Assembly (NCBI RefSeq): GCF_010998615.1
Contig: NZ_JAAEAH010000023.1
Span: 38,501-102,500, forward strand
Source: Myxococcus sp. CA023
Lineage (GTDB): Bacteria > Myxococcota > Myxococcia > Myxococcales > Myxococcaceae
Reading direction: 5' to 3'
Length of the DNA: 64,000 nucleotides
The position numbers and the translations under genes are program-made. The notes beneath the pieces were generated by a model. The model searched no databases. It had not been told where the DNA came from and saw nothing but the letters and a program-made list of their open reading frames with translations. Positions 18,524 to 27,345 of the stretch are shown here, one piece after another; position 1 is the first letter of the stretch; each line of letters opens with the position of its first letter.

Positions 18524-18829
18524 ATGGCTCGTAGTGAACCCAAGTCCCTGGAAAGTCTCCTTCCCCGCGTCCTGGCACGGCTGGCGGGAGAGTCCGGCAA
18601 GGGCCACGCGCTGGCACCCGTGTGGGCGGCGGTGGTCGGTCCACACCTCGCGCGCCACACCACCCCCCAGGCCCTGCACGGAACCACCCTGGTGGTGGCG
18701 GTGACGGGCGCCCAGTGGGCCCAGTCGCTGGAGTCCGAAGCGGCCTCGCTCTGCGAGCAGCTCAACGCGCGGCTCGGCCCGGACACGGTGAAGTCCCTCT
18801 CCTTCACGTTCCAGGTGGCGCGCCGATGA
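18524..18829 (+). CDS. DUF721 / DciA-like protein
   Basis: 101 residues matching the DUF721 pattern: a helical N-terminus (SLESLLPRVLARL), WAAVVGPHLARHTTPQALHGTTLVVAV and a final helix-strand with WAQSLESEAASLCEQLN. DUF721 includes DciA, the replicative helicase operator of bacteria that lack DnaC or DnaI, so this is a reasonable candidate for loading DnaB at the origin. The protein is shorter than many DciA proteins and consists almost only of the core domain. Its stop overlaps the start of the CAP-domain gene (ATGA). Confidence 0.82.
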   Translation: MARSEPKSLESLLPRVLARLAGESGKGHALAPVWAAVVGPHLARHTTPQALHGTTLVVAVTGAQWAQSLESEAASLCEQLNARLGPDTVKSLSFTFQVARR

Positions 18830-20340
18830 TGGCCTTGTTGGCGCTCACCGCCTTCCTGGCCGCCGCACCGCCGACGTCGGCCGGAATGGAACGCCGCGCC
18901 ACGCAGCACGTCAGCCGCGAATTCGAGCGTGTGGGACGGCGCGTCCCGGTGGAAGACCCGAAGCTGACCACCGCCGCGCGGCGGCTGGCACACGAGGCCC
19001 TCACCGAATACACCACCGGCGCGCCGGGCCTCTTCACCCTCACCTCCGCCGTCAGTGACGCGGGCGCGGCGGATCCCTCGCCGCGCGCGCTGGTCATCCG
19101 GGCGTGGGTGCCACGGCACGCCATCGAGACCTTCCTCGACCGCGACGACTTCAACAGCGAGCGCGCCTCGCACTTCGGCGTGGGCGTGTCCGTCCTCGGC
19201 GAGCGCGCGGCGCTCGTCCTGCTGCTGGTGGACCGCAAGGCGGAGCTCCAGGAGTTCCCGCGCCTCATCGCCAACGACAAGCACTCGACCATGACGCTCT
19301 GCGGCGCACTGGTCCCACCGCTGCGGCGGGCAGAGGTGTACGTCACCCAGCCGAACGGCGGGGTGAGTCTCATGCCCGTCCAGAACCGGGGTGCGGGGGG
19401 CGGCTTCTGCAGCCGGCTCGCCTTCGCCACGCCGGGTACGTACACCGTGGAGGTGGTGGGACGCGCGGACGGCGGGCCGGAGGTGGCGGCGCTCTTCCTG
19501 GTGGACCAGGGTGAACCCCGCAAGCACGCCGCCAGCGAGGACACCGCTGAGCCCACCACGTTGGAGGACGCCCGCCGGGCCGTCTACGAGCGCATCAACG
19601 CCCTCCGCCGCGCCCACGCGTTGCCCGAACTGTCCCCCGACGCCGTGCTGGAACAGGTGGCCCAGGACTACAGCGCTCGCATGTCGAAGGAGGGCTTCTT
19701 CGCCCACATCGCCCCGGACGGCTCCACGCTGACGAAGCGCCTGCCGGCGGGCGCACGCTACGTGCGCGCGGGAGAGAACCTGGGCCTGGCACCGGGGCCG
19801 CTGGCGGCCCACTTCGGCATCGAGCACAGCCCTGGACACCGGCGCAACGTGCTGGACCCGGGCTTCCGCTTCATGGGCGTGGGCGTGGCGTTCCACACGG
19901 TGAACGGGCGCAAGGAGGCCGTCCTCACCGAGGTCTTCACCGTCGCCCCGCCCGCTTCGCCAGAGTTGGCGGACCCGCGGCAGGAGGCCTACGACACCCT
20001 GAGCCGGCTGCGTGCGTCCCGCAAGCTGCCGCCCCTGACGCGCAATGCCGCGCTCGAGACACTGGCACGCGCCCACGCCAGGCGCGCGCTGGAGTTGGAC
20101 CAGCCCTCGGCCCAGCCGGGTGAAGCCCCGGTGCACGACCGCGTCTTCGAGCTGCTGCCCGACGCGGGAACGGCATCCGTGGACTTCTTCGTGGTGTCGG
20201 ACCCCACGGCGATTCCGGAGTCCCGCAGCCTGGCCGACGCCACGAACAACCGCGTGGGCGTAGGCGTGGTGCGGGGAGACTCCCGCCGCTTCGGCACGAA
20301 TCAATACTGGGTGGCCGTCATCTACGCGGCCGTCCCCTGA
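18826..20340 (+). CDS. Secreted CAP-domain (SCP/PR-1) protein
   Basis: 504 residues from the first of two adjacent ATGs (18826, 18829), overlapping the previous stop. The first 18 residues are a signal peptide (ALLALTAFLAAAPPTSAG). Residues of about 247-357 form a CAP domain with the motifs HIAPDG, AGENLG and SPGHRRNVLDP, which carry the conserved His and Glu residues. A second, partial copy of the first CAP helix occurs at about 385-430 (AYDTLSRLRASRKLPPLTRNAALE), suggesting an internal duplication. Upstream lies a beta-rich domain of about 200 residues. Extracytoplasmic; CAP proteins bind lipids or act in the envelope. Confidence 0.88.
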   Translation: MMALLALTAFLAAAPPTSAGMERRATQHVSREFERVGRRVPVEDPKLTTAARRLAHEALTEYTTGAPGLFTLTSAVSDAGAADPSPRALVIRAWVPRHAIETFLDRDDFNSERASHFGVGVSVLGERAALVLLLVDRKAELQEFPRLIANDKHSTMTLCGALVPPLRRAEVYVTQPNGGVSLMPVQNRGAGGGFCSRLAFATPGTYTVEVVGRADGGPEVAALFLVDQGEPRKHAASEDTAEPTTLEDARRAVYERINALRRAHALPELSPDAVLEQVAQDYSARMSKEGFFAHIAPDGSTLTKRLPAGARYVRAGENLGLAPGPLAAHFGIEHSPGHRRNVLDPGFRFMGVGVAFHTVNGRKEAVLTEVFTVAPPASPELADPRQEAYDTLSRLRASRKLPPLTRNAALETLARAHARRALELDQPSAQPGEAPVHDRVFELLPDAGTASVDFFVVSDPTAIPESRSLADATNNRVGVGVVRGDSRRFGTNQYWVAVIYAAVP

Positions 20341-20345
20341 CGTCC

Positions 20346-20364
20346 CGCACGGAGACGCCGTGCG
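20346..20364. terminator. Hairpin after the CAP-domain gene
   Basis: CGCACGG (20346-20352) and CCGTGCG (20358-20364) pair perfectly with a 5-base loop, six bases after the CAP gene stop and between convergent genes. No U-tract. Confidence 0.5.
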
Positions 20365-20414
20365 TGGTGGTGCCCCCGGTGTGTGGCCAGGGGCGTCAAC
20401 GCCATGAACCCCGT

Positions 20415-20648
20415 TCAGACAGGCCGGCGCTGCGTGGCGTAGGCCTCGAGCCCCATCTGCGGCGGCGCCACCTGCTGATACATCGGGCACTTCATGCAGG
20501 TGAACGACTGCCAACCTCGCCGGACGGCTTCATCCAGGCAGTTGTCATACTGATGACAGTTGAGGTTGCGGTGGGTCTCGACGCCGGCTCGCTTCGGCCC
20601 GGCTTCGGGGTTGATGGTTTGTGGCAGATCGGCTGGACACGGCTTCAT
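20415..20648 (-). CDS. Small Cys-motif protein, 77 residues
   Basis: 77 residues with AGGGAGGG a few bases before the ATG at 20648. The core is CHQYDNCLDEAVRRGWQSF followed by TCMKC, giving four Cys in a C-x5-C ... C-x2-C pattern that could bind one zinc or iron. This small motif family is, to my recollection, also seen in other deltaproteobacteria without a known function. The gene converges on the CAP gene. The length, the strong ribosome-binding site and the compact motif argue that it is real. Confidence 0.7.
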   Translation of the reverse strand: MKPCPADLPQTINPEAGPKRAGVETHRNLNCHQYDNCLDEAVRRGWQSFTCMKCPMYQQVAPPQMGLEAYATQRRPV

Positions 20649-21007
20649 GAAGCCCTCCCTCTGAACTGTTTCCCCCCCGAGCGCTGTGAACGAGCAGTGC
20701 TACCTGACGACAACGACTGGACCCGCCATGCAACGACGGACCGGAGTGGCGCTGAGCGGCGGCGCAAGGTAGTGATTCACTCCGGGTGACGCAATGGGTC
20801 GGCAGTTCCTACCCAAGTGCACGTAATCACCTGGACGCTTTCAGCGAATGACATCTGGTGCTGAACAGTCAGGACTGACCCGACGCCGCGCGGATCTAGG
20901 ACTTGTCGCGCCCGCTGTCAAACCACCCTCCCTCCGGGGCAAGGGGAATGATCGGTGTGTGCGTCTCGTTGGCAGGCCGCAAAGCCGCGTCGTGAAAGGA
21001 AGACCAC
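20649..21007. other. 359-bp intergenic region without a gene
   Basis: Divergent spacer between the small Cys-motif gene and the lytic transglycosylase. I find no ORF with a plausible start and no RNA gene. It must hold both promoters, but I cannot place them. AGTCAGGACT near 20866 is a short palindrome only. AAAGGAAG just before 21008 is the ribosome-binding site of the transglycosylase. Confidence 0.5.
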
Positions 21008-23143
21008 ATGAGTTGGAGTGGGTGGGTTGCGGGGGTGGTTGCGGGGATGTCCCTGGGACAATCCCCCACGACGCTGGAGGCCGTCCGCCTCCACAAGCCG
21101 GATGCGGCCGCCCTGGCGCGCGCGGAGCTGACGGCCTGCGCTGCGAAGAAGTGCGACGACGTGGGGCGGCTGGCGCTGCTCGCGGGGACGCTCGCCCTCT
21201 CTGACGGACAGGCCGCCGAGGCAAGGGAGCTGCTGGCTGCCTGGCCGGCCCCTCCACTGCTGGCGCCGTACCACGCCTTCTACCTGGGCCAGGCCCGCTT
21301 CTACGCCGGGGACGCCGCGGGCGCGGCCGAGGACTTCGCGCGAATTCTGGAATCCAAGGCATCCGCTGAACTCGCGGCCCGCGCCCGGGCGCGGCTGGGT
21401 GAGTCACTGCTCAAGGCAGGCAAGCCCCAGGACGCGGCCCAGGTGCTGGAGGCCGCCGCGAAGGCGTCGCCCACCGTGGAGCTGCTCTATCAGCGTGCCT
21501 TGGCAAGAGGTGGCTCCGGAAACCGCGCCGGGCAGCGCGCCGACATGATGACGGTGGCGCTGCGCTTCCCCACCCACCCCTACGGTGACGAGGCCATGGC
21601 GTGGCTGACGGAGGGCAGCACGCCCCCGGTGAAGCTGGGCTACACCGAGCGCACCACCCGCGCGGACCGATTCCTGGACGCGGGCGCGACGCAGCGCGGA
21701 CTCGACGAGCTGGCGACGCTGGACAAGGTGAAGCTCGACAAGGCGCAGGCGGCCCGTGTGGCGCTGTTGCGCGCGAAGGCCTGGTTCGCGCTGGGGCGGA
21801 CGGAGGATGCGGAGAAGGCGCTCGCGCTGGCGCGCAAGGGCCCCGCCGCCGTCGCCGCTCAGGCGGACCTGCTGGTGGCTCGGCGCGCGCTCAAGTCCGA
21901 CGACAACGCCAAGGCCCGAACGCTGATGGCGGCCCTGGACCAGAAGTACCCCTCGGAGCCTGCGGGTGATGAAGGCGCCTTCTTCGCGGGCTGGTTGGAT
22001 TTGCAGGCCGGGCGCTTCGCGGACGCGGTGCAGGCCTTCACGGCTTTCGAAACGCGTTATCCGCGCTCACGCCGGCGCGACGAGGGCATGTGGTTCCGCG
22101 CGCTGGCCCACCTGCGTCAGGAGGAGTACGCGAAGGCCCGCGCCGCATTGGACGCGTTCCTGACCGCCTACCCCAAGAGCAACATGGGACCGCAGGCGCG
22201 CTACTGGATGGCGCGCAGCCGCGAGCTGGACGGCGCGAAGGCAGACACGCTGGGCCCCGCATACGAGGCCGTCATCACCTCGGCGCCCGCGTCCTTCTAC
22301 GCGCTGATGGCCAACGAGCGACTCAAGGCGCTGAGCCTGAAGACGCCCGCGCACTTCCCACAGCCGCCGCAGGTGCTGAAGCTGCCCCGCCCTCCCGAGC
22401 TGGAGCTGGCGGTAGAGCTGACGCGCGCGGGCTTGTTCCGTGACGCGACGGTGGAGGTGGAGGCCCATGCGGCGCGGCTGCGCTCGGCAGACCAGGCCCT
22501 GCCCTTCGCGCACGCGCTTTTGGGACTGGGCGAGTACGGCCACGCCCACGCGGTGGCGGCGCGCCACCTGTGGGGACGGGCTTTCGGCGCGCGCGCTCCG
22601 GAGGCCCTGGCGCCCTTCTATCCTCGCGCCTTCGCCACCGCGGTGGAGGACGCGGCGACGCAGCACCAGGTGGACCCCTACCTGGTGTGGGCCATCATGC
22701 GGCGAGAGAGCGCCTTCCGGCCGGAGGTGATGAGCATCGCCGATGCGCGAGGGCTGATGCAGATCATCCCCAAGACGGCGAACGCCATCGCGGAGAAGCT
22801 GAAGGAGCCCGTCCCCGCGCCCGCGGACCTTTTCTCCCCCGAGCGGAACATCCGCTATGGCGCCTGGTATCTGTCCCGGCTGATGGAGCGCTTTGGACAC
22901 CCGGTGCTCGCGGCGGCCGCGTACAACGCGGGCCCTGGCTCGGCGGCGAAGTGGGTCCAGGAGCGGAGCTCGCTGCCACTGGACCTCTTCGTGGAGACCA
23001 TCCCCTTCAAGGAGACGCGCGGCTACGTGAAGCAGGTGGTGGCGGACCTGTTCCTCTACCACTCCTTCTACGGCGACGGCACGGGGGCGCTGAAGCTGCC
23101 GCTGCAGGTGCCCGCGCCGTCGAAGGAAGGTGTCAGCTTCTAG
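21008..23143 (+). CDS. Slt70-type lytic transglycosylase with TPR-like superhelix
   Basis: 711 residues; the ATG at 21008 follows AGGAAG. The N-terminus is a weak signal peptide (WVAGVVAGMSLGQS). Residues of about 40-520 are Ala/Leu-rich helical repeats of TPR/Sel1 type, as in the Slt70 ring. The C-terminal SLT domain (about 545-665) has catalytic E567 in RRESAFRPE, then ARGLMQIIPKTA, NIRYGAWYL and AAYNAGPGS, all family motifs. It cleaves glycan strands of peptidoglycan to anhydromuropeptides in the periplasm, useful for wall turnover or for opening the wall around envelope machines. Monocistronic. Confidence 0.95.
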   Translation: MSWSGWVAGVVAGMSLGQSPTTLEAVRLHKPDAAALARAELTACAAKKCDDVGRLALLAGTLALSDGQAAEARELLAAWPAPPLLAPYHAFYLGQARFYAGDAAGAAEDFARILESKASAELAARARARLGESLLKAGKPQDAAQVLEAAAKASPTVELLYQRALARGGSGNRAGQRADMMTVALRFPTHPYGDEAMAWLTEGSTPPVKLGYTERTTRADRFLDAGATQRGLDELATLDKVKLDKAQAARVALLRAKAWFALGRTEDAEKALALARKGPAAVAAQADLLVARRALKSDDNAKARTLMAALDQKYPSEPAGDEGAFFAGWLDLQAGRFADAVQAFTAFETRYPRSRRRDEGMWFRALAHLRQEEYAKARAALDAFLTAYPKSNMGPQARYWMARSRELDGAKADTLGPAYEAVITSAPASFYALMANERLKALSLKTPAHFPQPPQVLKLPRPPELELAVELTRAGLFRDATVEVEAHAARLRSADQALPFAHALLGLGEYGHAHAVAARHLWGRAFGARAPEALAPFYPRAFATAVEDAATQHQVDPYLVWAIMRRESAFRPEVMSIADARGLMQIIPKTANAIAEKLKEPVPAPADLFSPERNIRYGAWYLSRLMERFGHPVLAAAAYNAGPGSAAKWVQERSSLPLDLFVETIPFKETRGYVKQVVADLFLYHSFYGDGTGALKLPLQVPAPSKEGVSF

Positions 23144-23196
23144 GCTCCGATTGGGGCGCCCGGCCCGCGAGACAACGCGCGGTCGCGCGCCGAGCT

Positions 23197-23859
23197 TCAA
23201 TCCCGGTCTGGCGCGCCCAGGGGAAAGAGCGGCCGGAATTGCCGCGCCTCATTCACCGCGCGGGCGAAGGACGGGCGCGCAAGCAACCGCGAGCGGTAGG
23301 CGCGAAGCACGGGAAACGCATCGGAGATGCGGTGGGTCCAGTCCGCGTAGAACAGCGAGGGCGCGGCCGCGCAGTCCGCCAGCGTGAAGTCCTCGCCAGG
23401 GGCGGCCCAGGTCCTGCCGGCGAGCTGCCCTTCGAGCCAGGCGTAGGCGACCTCCAGCTTCTTCACGGCCAGGGCCAATCCTTCCTGGCGCTTCACCGAG
23501 TCCCCCGTCAGCGCGCCATCGACCGCGTGCTGCGCCGCGTTCATGACGTGCAGGTCGAAGAAGCGATCGAGGAAGCGCACGTCGAGCGCGGCCATCGGGT
23601 CCGCGGGCAACAGACGCACGGGCCCGGGATGTGCGAGCTGAAGGTACTCGATGATGATGCTGGTCTCGGCGATGTCGCGCTCGCCATCCACCAGCAGCGG
23701 GAACTTGCGCAGCGGCCAGCGCCGCGACCACTCGGCCGAGTGCTGAGGTGTTTCCGGTCCGATACAGCGAAACTCGAAGGGCGTGCCGTTCTCGTACAAC
23801 GCGATGAGGACCTTCTGCGTGTACGAAGAAAAGGGATGACCGTAGAGCACGAGTGACAT
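23197..23859 (-). CDS. Glutathione S-transferase family protein
   Basis: 220 residues from the ATG at 23859, which begins the classical thioredoxin-fold strand (MSLVLYGHPFSSYTQKVLIAL). The N-terminal domain carries the conserved FPLLVDGERDIAETSIIIEYL segment, and the helical C-terminal domain has FTLADCAAAPSLFYAD, the GST N-cap motif. It likely conjugates glutathione or a similar thiol to electrophiles. It is transcribed divergently from an HxlR regulator, with two matching palindromes between them, so it is probably the regulator's target. Confidence 0.92.
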   Translation of the reverse strand: MSLVLYGHPFSSYTQKVLIALYENGTPFEFRCIGPETPQHSAEWSRRWPLRKFPLLVDGERDIAETSIIIEYLQLAHPGPVRLLPADPMAALDVRFLDRFFDLHVMNAAQHAVDGALTGDSVKRQEGLALAVKKLEVAYAWLEGQLAGRTWAAPGEDFTLADCAAAPSLFYADWTHRISDAFPVLRAYRSRLLARPSFARAVNEARQFRPLFPLGAPDRD

Positions 23860-23882
23860 CGGCGGACTCCTGTCGCAGACCA

Positions 23883-23897
23883 CTTGCATATCGCAAG
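23883..23897. promoter_or_regulatory. Palindromic operator 1 (HxlR-type candidate)
   Basis: CTTGC-N5-GCAAG palindrome (full site CTTGCATATCGCAAG), 24 bp upstream of the GST start. An almost identical site lies 38 bp away. Paired copies between a divergent regulator and enzyme suggest an operator for the HxlR protein. Confidence 0.7.
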
Positions 23898-23920
23898 TAG
23901 TCGAAACCCTATCCCTACCA

Positions 23921-23935
23921 CTTGCACATCGCAAG
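23921..23935. promoter_or_regulatory. Palindromic operator 2 (HxlR-type candidate)
   Basis: CTTGCACATCGCAAG, differing from operator 1 at one spacer base. It ends 22 bp before the chosen HxlR start and would cover its promoter or leader, consistent with autoregulation. An ORF start at 23922 would lie inside it and was not chosen. Confidence 0.7.
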
Positions 23936-23957
23936 GAGTAGCCTGGAGAGAATGGCC

Positions 23958-24452
23958 ATGGCGCAGACAGGGCGATCCGGCTGCCCGATCAACCTGACGC
24001 TCGAACAGCTCGGCGACCGCTGGAGCCTGGTCGTCGTCCGCGACGTCATGTTCGGAAACAGGCGCAGCTACGGCGAACTGCTCGCGCAAAGCGAGGAACG
24101 CATCGCCTCGAACATCCTCGCGGACCGGCTGAAGCGCCTGACAGCGTCCGGCCTGCTGACGCGACGCCCGGATCCAACCCACCGGCAGAAAGTCATCTAC
24201 AGCCTGACGGAAGCGGCCATCCAGCTCGTGCCACTCCTCGCGCACATGGGCGCCTGGGGCCGCCGGCATACGCGCCCGAGCAAGGAGCTGTCCGTACGCG
24301 CAGAGCTGCTGGAACAGGGCGGCGCTCCGCTTTGGAACGCCTTCATGGAGGAGCTGCGCCACCTGCATCTCGGCGCGCCGCGGCCGGCACGCTCGGTATC
24401 CGGCGAGTTGCAGGCCGCCTACGAGAAGGCGCTGGCGAAGCGCTCACGCTGA
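23958..24452 (+). CDS. HxlR-family winged-helix regulator
   Basis: 164 residues. Of three in-frame ATGs (23922, 23952, 23958) the last is nine bases after GGAG and leaves the upstream palindrome outside the gene. The HxlR pattern is clear: CPINLTLEQLGDRWSLVVVRDVMFGNRRSYGEL, with one conserved Cys near the start, then IASNILADRLKRLTASGLLTRR and a C-terminal dimer helix. HxlR proteins often sense electrophiles or aldehydes through that Cys. Divergent GST gene and paired palindromes fit a detoxification switch. Confidence 0.92.
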   Translation: MAQTGRSGCPINLTLEQLGDRWSLVVVRDVMFGNRRSYGELLAQSEERIASNILADRLKRLTASGLLTRRPDPTHRQKVIYSLTEAAIQLVPLLAHMGAWGRRHTRPSKELSVRAELLEQGGAPLWNAFMEELRHLHLGAPRPARSVSGELQAAYEKALAKRSR

Positions 24453-24498
24453 GCCCGGCGCGTCGTCCTCTCGCCGGGCACAGGTTCACCCACCCGCG

Positions 24499-25191
24499 CT
24501 AGGCGCGCTGGGCCATCCGGCGCAGGATTTCAGACTCCATCCCATGCACCACCTCCGACAGGGGGATGGTGCTGGAGTCCACGTGCACCGCGTCCTCGGC
24601 GGCCTTCAGCGGCGCCACAGCGCGGGCGGAGTCGTCGCGGTCCCGCTTCGTCTGGTCCGCGAGCACGGAGTCCAGGCTGCTCTCCACGCCCTTCTGGAAC
24701 AGCTCCTCGTAGCGGCGCCGGGCGCGCACCTCGGGGCTGGCTGCCAGGAAGAACTTCGCGTCCGCGTCCGGGAACACCACCGTGCCAATGTCACGGCCCT
24801 CCAGGATGGCGCCCTTCTCCGACTCCAGCGCCAACCGCCGCTGGAGCTGCAGCAGGCCCGCGCGCACGACCGGCCGCCCGGACACCTGGGACGCCGCCAT
24901 AGAGATGTCTGGCGTGCGAATCTCCCCGGACACGTCCTGGCCGCCCAGGAAGACGTGGTTCTCCTCCCCCACCACCTGGAAGTGGATGTGCACGCGGCCC
25001 AGCAGCTCGCCCAGGCGCGCATCGTCGTCGAAGGCGATGCCCTCACGCTGGGCCATCAAGGCCACGCAGCGGTAGATGGCGCCCGTGTCCACCAGCGAGA
25101 AGCCCAGCCGGCGCGCCAGCAGCTTGGACACCGAGGACTTGCCGGCGCCCGCGGGGCCGTCGATGGCGACGATGAACGGCCGGGCGCTCAT
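24499..25191 (-). CDS. cmk: Cytidylate kinase
   Basis: 230 residues. The P-loop is IDGPAGAGKSSVSKLLA at the N-terminus, with DTGAIYR for the base and the GRDIGTVVFPDADAKFFLAASPEVRARRR segment holding the catalytic Asp and Arg residues of the lid. It phosphorylates CMP and dCMP to the diphosphates. The start overlaps the hisC stop by 4 nt, and the order accA-hisC-cmk on one strand suggests a single operon. Confidence 0.97.
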   Translation of the reverse strand: MSARPFIVAIDGPAGAGKSSVSKLLARRLGFSLVDTGAIYRCVALMAQREGIAFDDDARLGELLGRVHIHFQVVGEENHVFLGGQDVSGEIRTPDISMAASQVSGRPVVRAGLLQLQRRLALESEKGAILEGRDIGTVVFPDADAKFFLAASPEVRARRRYEELFQKGVESSLDSVLADQTKRDRDDSARAVAPLKAAEDAVHVDSSTIPLSEVVHGMESEILRRMAQRA

Positions 25192-26279
25192 GACAGGAGC
25201 TCTTTCAGCACCTGGACGCAGCGCGCGTTCTCCGCGGGCGTGCCCACGGAGATGCGCACGTGGTTCGGGAAACCCTGCCCCGCGAAGGGCCGGACGATGA
25301 CGCCCTTGCGCAGCAGTTGCTCGTACAGCGCCACCGCGGGACGACCAAAGTCCACGAACACGAAGTTGGCGTGGCTGCGCGTGACCGTGCCGCCCAGCTT
25401 CGGCAACTCCGCGGCGAAGTAGTCCAGACCCGCGCGGTTCACCTCACGCGTGCGGCGCACGTGCTCGGTGTCTTCCAGGGCCGCCAGACCCGCGGCCTGG
25501 GCCAGCACCGTCAGGTTGAAGGGCATGCGCGTGCGGTGCAGGTACGCCGCCAGCCGGACATCCATGATGCCATAGCCCAGGCGCACGCCCGCCAGCCCGT
25601 GAATCTTGCTGAAGGTGCGCAGCGCCACCAGGTTCGGGTGCCGGCCGACCAGCGGCACGGCGCTGGTGTACTCGGGCCACTCGACGAACTCGAAGTAGGC
25701 CTCGTCGTGCACCACCAGCACCTCCGGCGGCACCGCGGCCAGGAAGCGCGTCAGGGCGTCGCGGCTGAACGCGGAGCCCGTGGGGTTGTCCGGGTTGGCC
25801 AGGAACACCATCCGCGTGCGCGGGGTGATGGCCTTCGCCATGGCCTCCAGGTCGTACTGGAAGCCCTCGCGCATGGGCACCTCCACGAAGGGCCGCCCAT
25901 GGGCCTGCGCGGAGATGCGGTACGCGGAGAAGGAGCCCTGGCACAGGAGGATTTCGTCCTCCGGCGTGGTGAAGGTGCGGATGAGCAGCTCGATGAGCTC
26001 GTTGGAGCCGCTGCCCAGCACCACCTGCTCCGGCTTCACGTCCACGTGCGCGGCCAGCTTGCGCGCCAGGTGGAAGGACGTGGCGTCGGGGTACAGGTGC
26101 GTCGCGCCAGAGACGTTCCGCATGGCCTCCACGGCGCGCGGGGAGGGCCCCAGTGGATTTTCGTTCGAGGCCAGCTTGATGACGCCCTTGAGGCCGAACT
26201 CACGCTCGGTCTCTTCAATGGGCTTGCCGGGCACGTACGGCTTGAGCGTCTCAACGTGGGTGGGGACGAGCGGTCGCAT
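25188..26279 (-). CDS. hisC: Histidinol-phosphate aminotransferase
   Basis: 363 residues, fold-type I aminotransferase of the HisC branch. Visible features: KLASNENPLGPSP near the N-terminus, the NPDNPTG motif, DEAYFEF (the Asp that contacts the pyridine nitrogen), RTFSKIHGLAGVRLGYG (the PLP Lys) and the RISVG Arg near the C-terminus. It converts imidazole-acetol phosphate and glutamate to histidinol phosphate; broad specificity for aromatic amino acids is possible since no other his gene is near. It overlaps cmk by 4 nt and starts 26 bp after accA stops. Confidence 0.93.
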   Translation of the reverse strand: MRPLVPTHVETLKPYVPGKPIEETEREFGLKGVIKLASNENPLGPSPRAVEAMRNVSGATHLYPDATSFHLARKLAAHVDVKPEQVVLGSGSNELIELLIRTFTTPEDEILLCQGSFSAYRISAQAHGRPFVEVPMREGFQYDLEAMAKAITPRTRMVFLANPDNPTGSAFSRDALTRFLAAVPPEVLVVHDEAYFEFVEWPEYTSAVPLVGRHPNLVALRTFSKIHGLAGVRLGYGIMDVRLAAYLHRTRMPFNLTVLAQAAGLAALEDTEHVRRTREVNRAGLDYFAAELPKLGGTVTRSHANFVFVDFGRPAVALYEQLLRKGVIVRPFAGQGFPNHVRISVGTPAENARCVQVLKELLS

Positions 26280-26305
26280 GGTGTAAGGGCCCTGATACGG
26301 TGAAT

Positions 26306-27274
26306 TCAGCGTCCGGAGAACACACCGAGCGCGCGAAACTTCGCGTACCGGTCCTGGACCAGTTCATCGGGCGACAGCTCGGCGAGCTGTCCCAGGTGCT
26401 TGCGCAGCGTCTTGCCCAGCGCCTCCGCCATCTTCGCGGGGTCGCGGTGGGCACCACCAGCGGGCTCGGCGATGGCCTCGTCGATGATCTTCATCTCCAG
26501 CAGGTCCTTCGCGGTGAGCCGCATCGCGTCCGCGGCCTTGTCCGCCTTGGCGGCGTCGCGGAACAGGATGGAGGCGCAGCCCTCCGGGGAAATGACGGAG
26601 TAGACGCTGTTCTGGAGCATCAGCACGCGGTTGCCCACGCCAATGGCCAGCGCGCCACCGGAGCCGCCCTCACCCACCACCGTGGAGATGATGGGCACGC
26701 GCAGCCGGCTCATGACCTCCAGGTTGACGGCGATGGCCTCGGCCTGCCCACGCTCCTCGGCGCCGATGCCCGGGTACGCACCCGGCGTGTCGACGAAGGT
26801 GAGGATGGGCTTCTCGAAGCGCTCGGCCAGCTCCATGAGGCGGCGGGCCTTGCGGTAGCCCTCCGGGCGCGGCATGCCGAAGTTGCGCGCCATGTTCTCC
26901 TTGGTGTTGCGGCCCTTCTGGTGGCCCATCACCATCACCGGCTTGCCGTCGAAGCGCGCGAAGCCGCCGACAATGGACGGGTCCTCGCCAAAGGCCCGGT
27001 CACCGCACAGCTCGACGAAGTCGGTGAAGAGGTAGTGGACGTAGTCGAGGAAGTAGGGGCGGTTCGGGTGCCGGGACATCTGCACCACCTGCCACCGAGT
27101 CAGGTCGCTGAAGATCTCCGTCTGGAGCTTCTTCGCCTTCTTCTCGAGCTTGGAAATCTCCGAGGAGAAGTCCACCGTGCCGCTGGTGGAGAGGACCTTG
27201 AGCTCGTCGATCTTCTTTTCCAGCTCAATCAGGGGGCGCTCGAACTCGAGCACATAGCTGGTACCGGTTGCCAT
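26306..27274 (-). CDS. accA: Acetyl-CoA carboxylase carboxyltransferase subunit alpha
   Basis: 322 residues, the usual length. It shows the family's N-terminal helical region ([10 protein letters not shown]), [66 protein letters not shown] and [20 protein letters not shown]. It forms the carboxyltransferase with AccD and makes malonyl-CoA for fatty acid synthesis. accD is not in the window. First gene of the accA-hisC-cmk unit; its promoter must lie in the 71 bp shared with the divergent TPR gene. Confidence 0.97.
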   Translation of the reverse strand: MATGTSYVLEFERPLIELEKKIDELKVLSTSGTVDFSSEISKLEKKAKKLQTEIFSDLTRWQVVQMSRHPNRPYFLDYVHYLFTDFVELCGDRAFGEDPSIVGGFARFDGKPVMVMGHQKGRNTKENMARNFGMPRPEGYRKARRLMELAERFEKPILTFVDTPGAYPGIGAEERGQAEAIAVNLEVMSRLRVPIISTVVGEGGSGGALAIGVGNRVLMLQNSVYSVISPEGCASILFRDAAKADKAADAMRLTAKDLLEMKIIDEAIAEPAGGAHRDPAKMAEALGKTLRKHLGQLAELSPDELVQDRYAKFRALGVFSGR

Positions 27275-27345
27275 GGCGCGGAACTAGCACCAGGGTAAGG
27301 CGGCTTTCAACGCGCAAGCGATTACGCACCCCTGTCTGGAGGCAC

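Noticed and set aside
18499..20514. 671-codon minus-strand ORF
   Set aside because: Opposite the DUF721 and CAP genes, both with strong family motifs; the antisense product has no recognisable domain.
20967..20990. Sigma-54-like TTGGCA sequence before the transglycosylase
   Set aside because: The -12 half (TTGC) is absent at the right spacing, so it does not fit the consensus.
22067..23200. Minus-strand ORF opposite the lytic transglycosylase
   Set aside because: Antisense of a gene with an intact SLT active site; low-complexity composition.
23922..23924. ATG at 23922 as HxlR start
   Set aside because: It lies inside a perfect palindrome that matches a second copy upstream and has no ribosome-binding site; the ATG at 23958 does.
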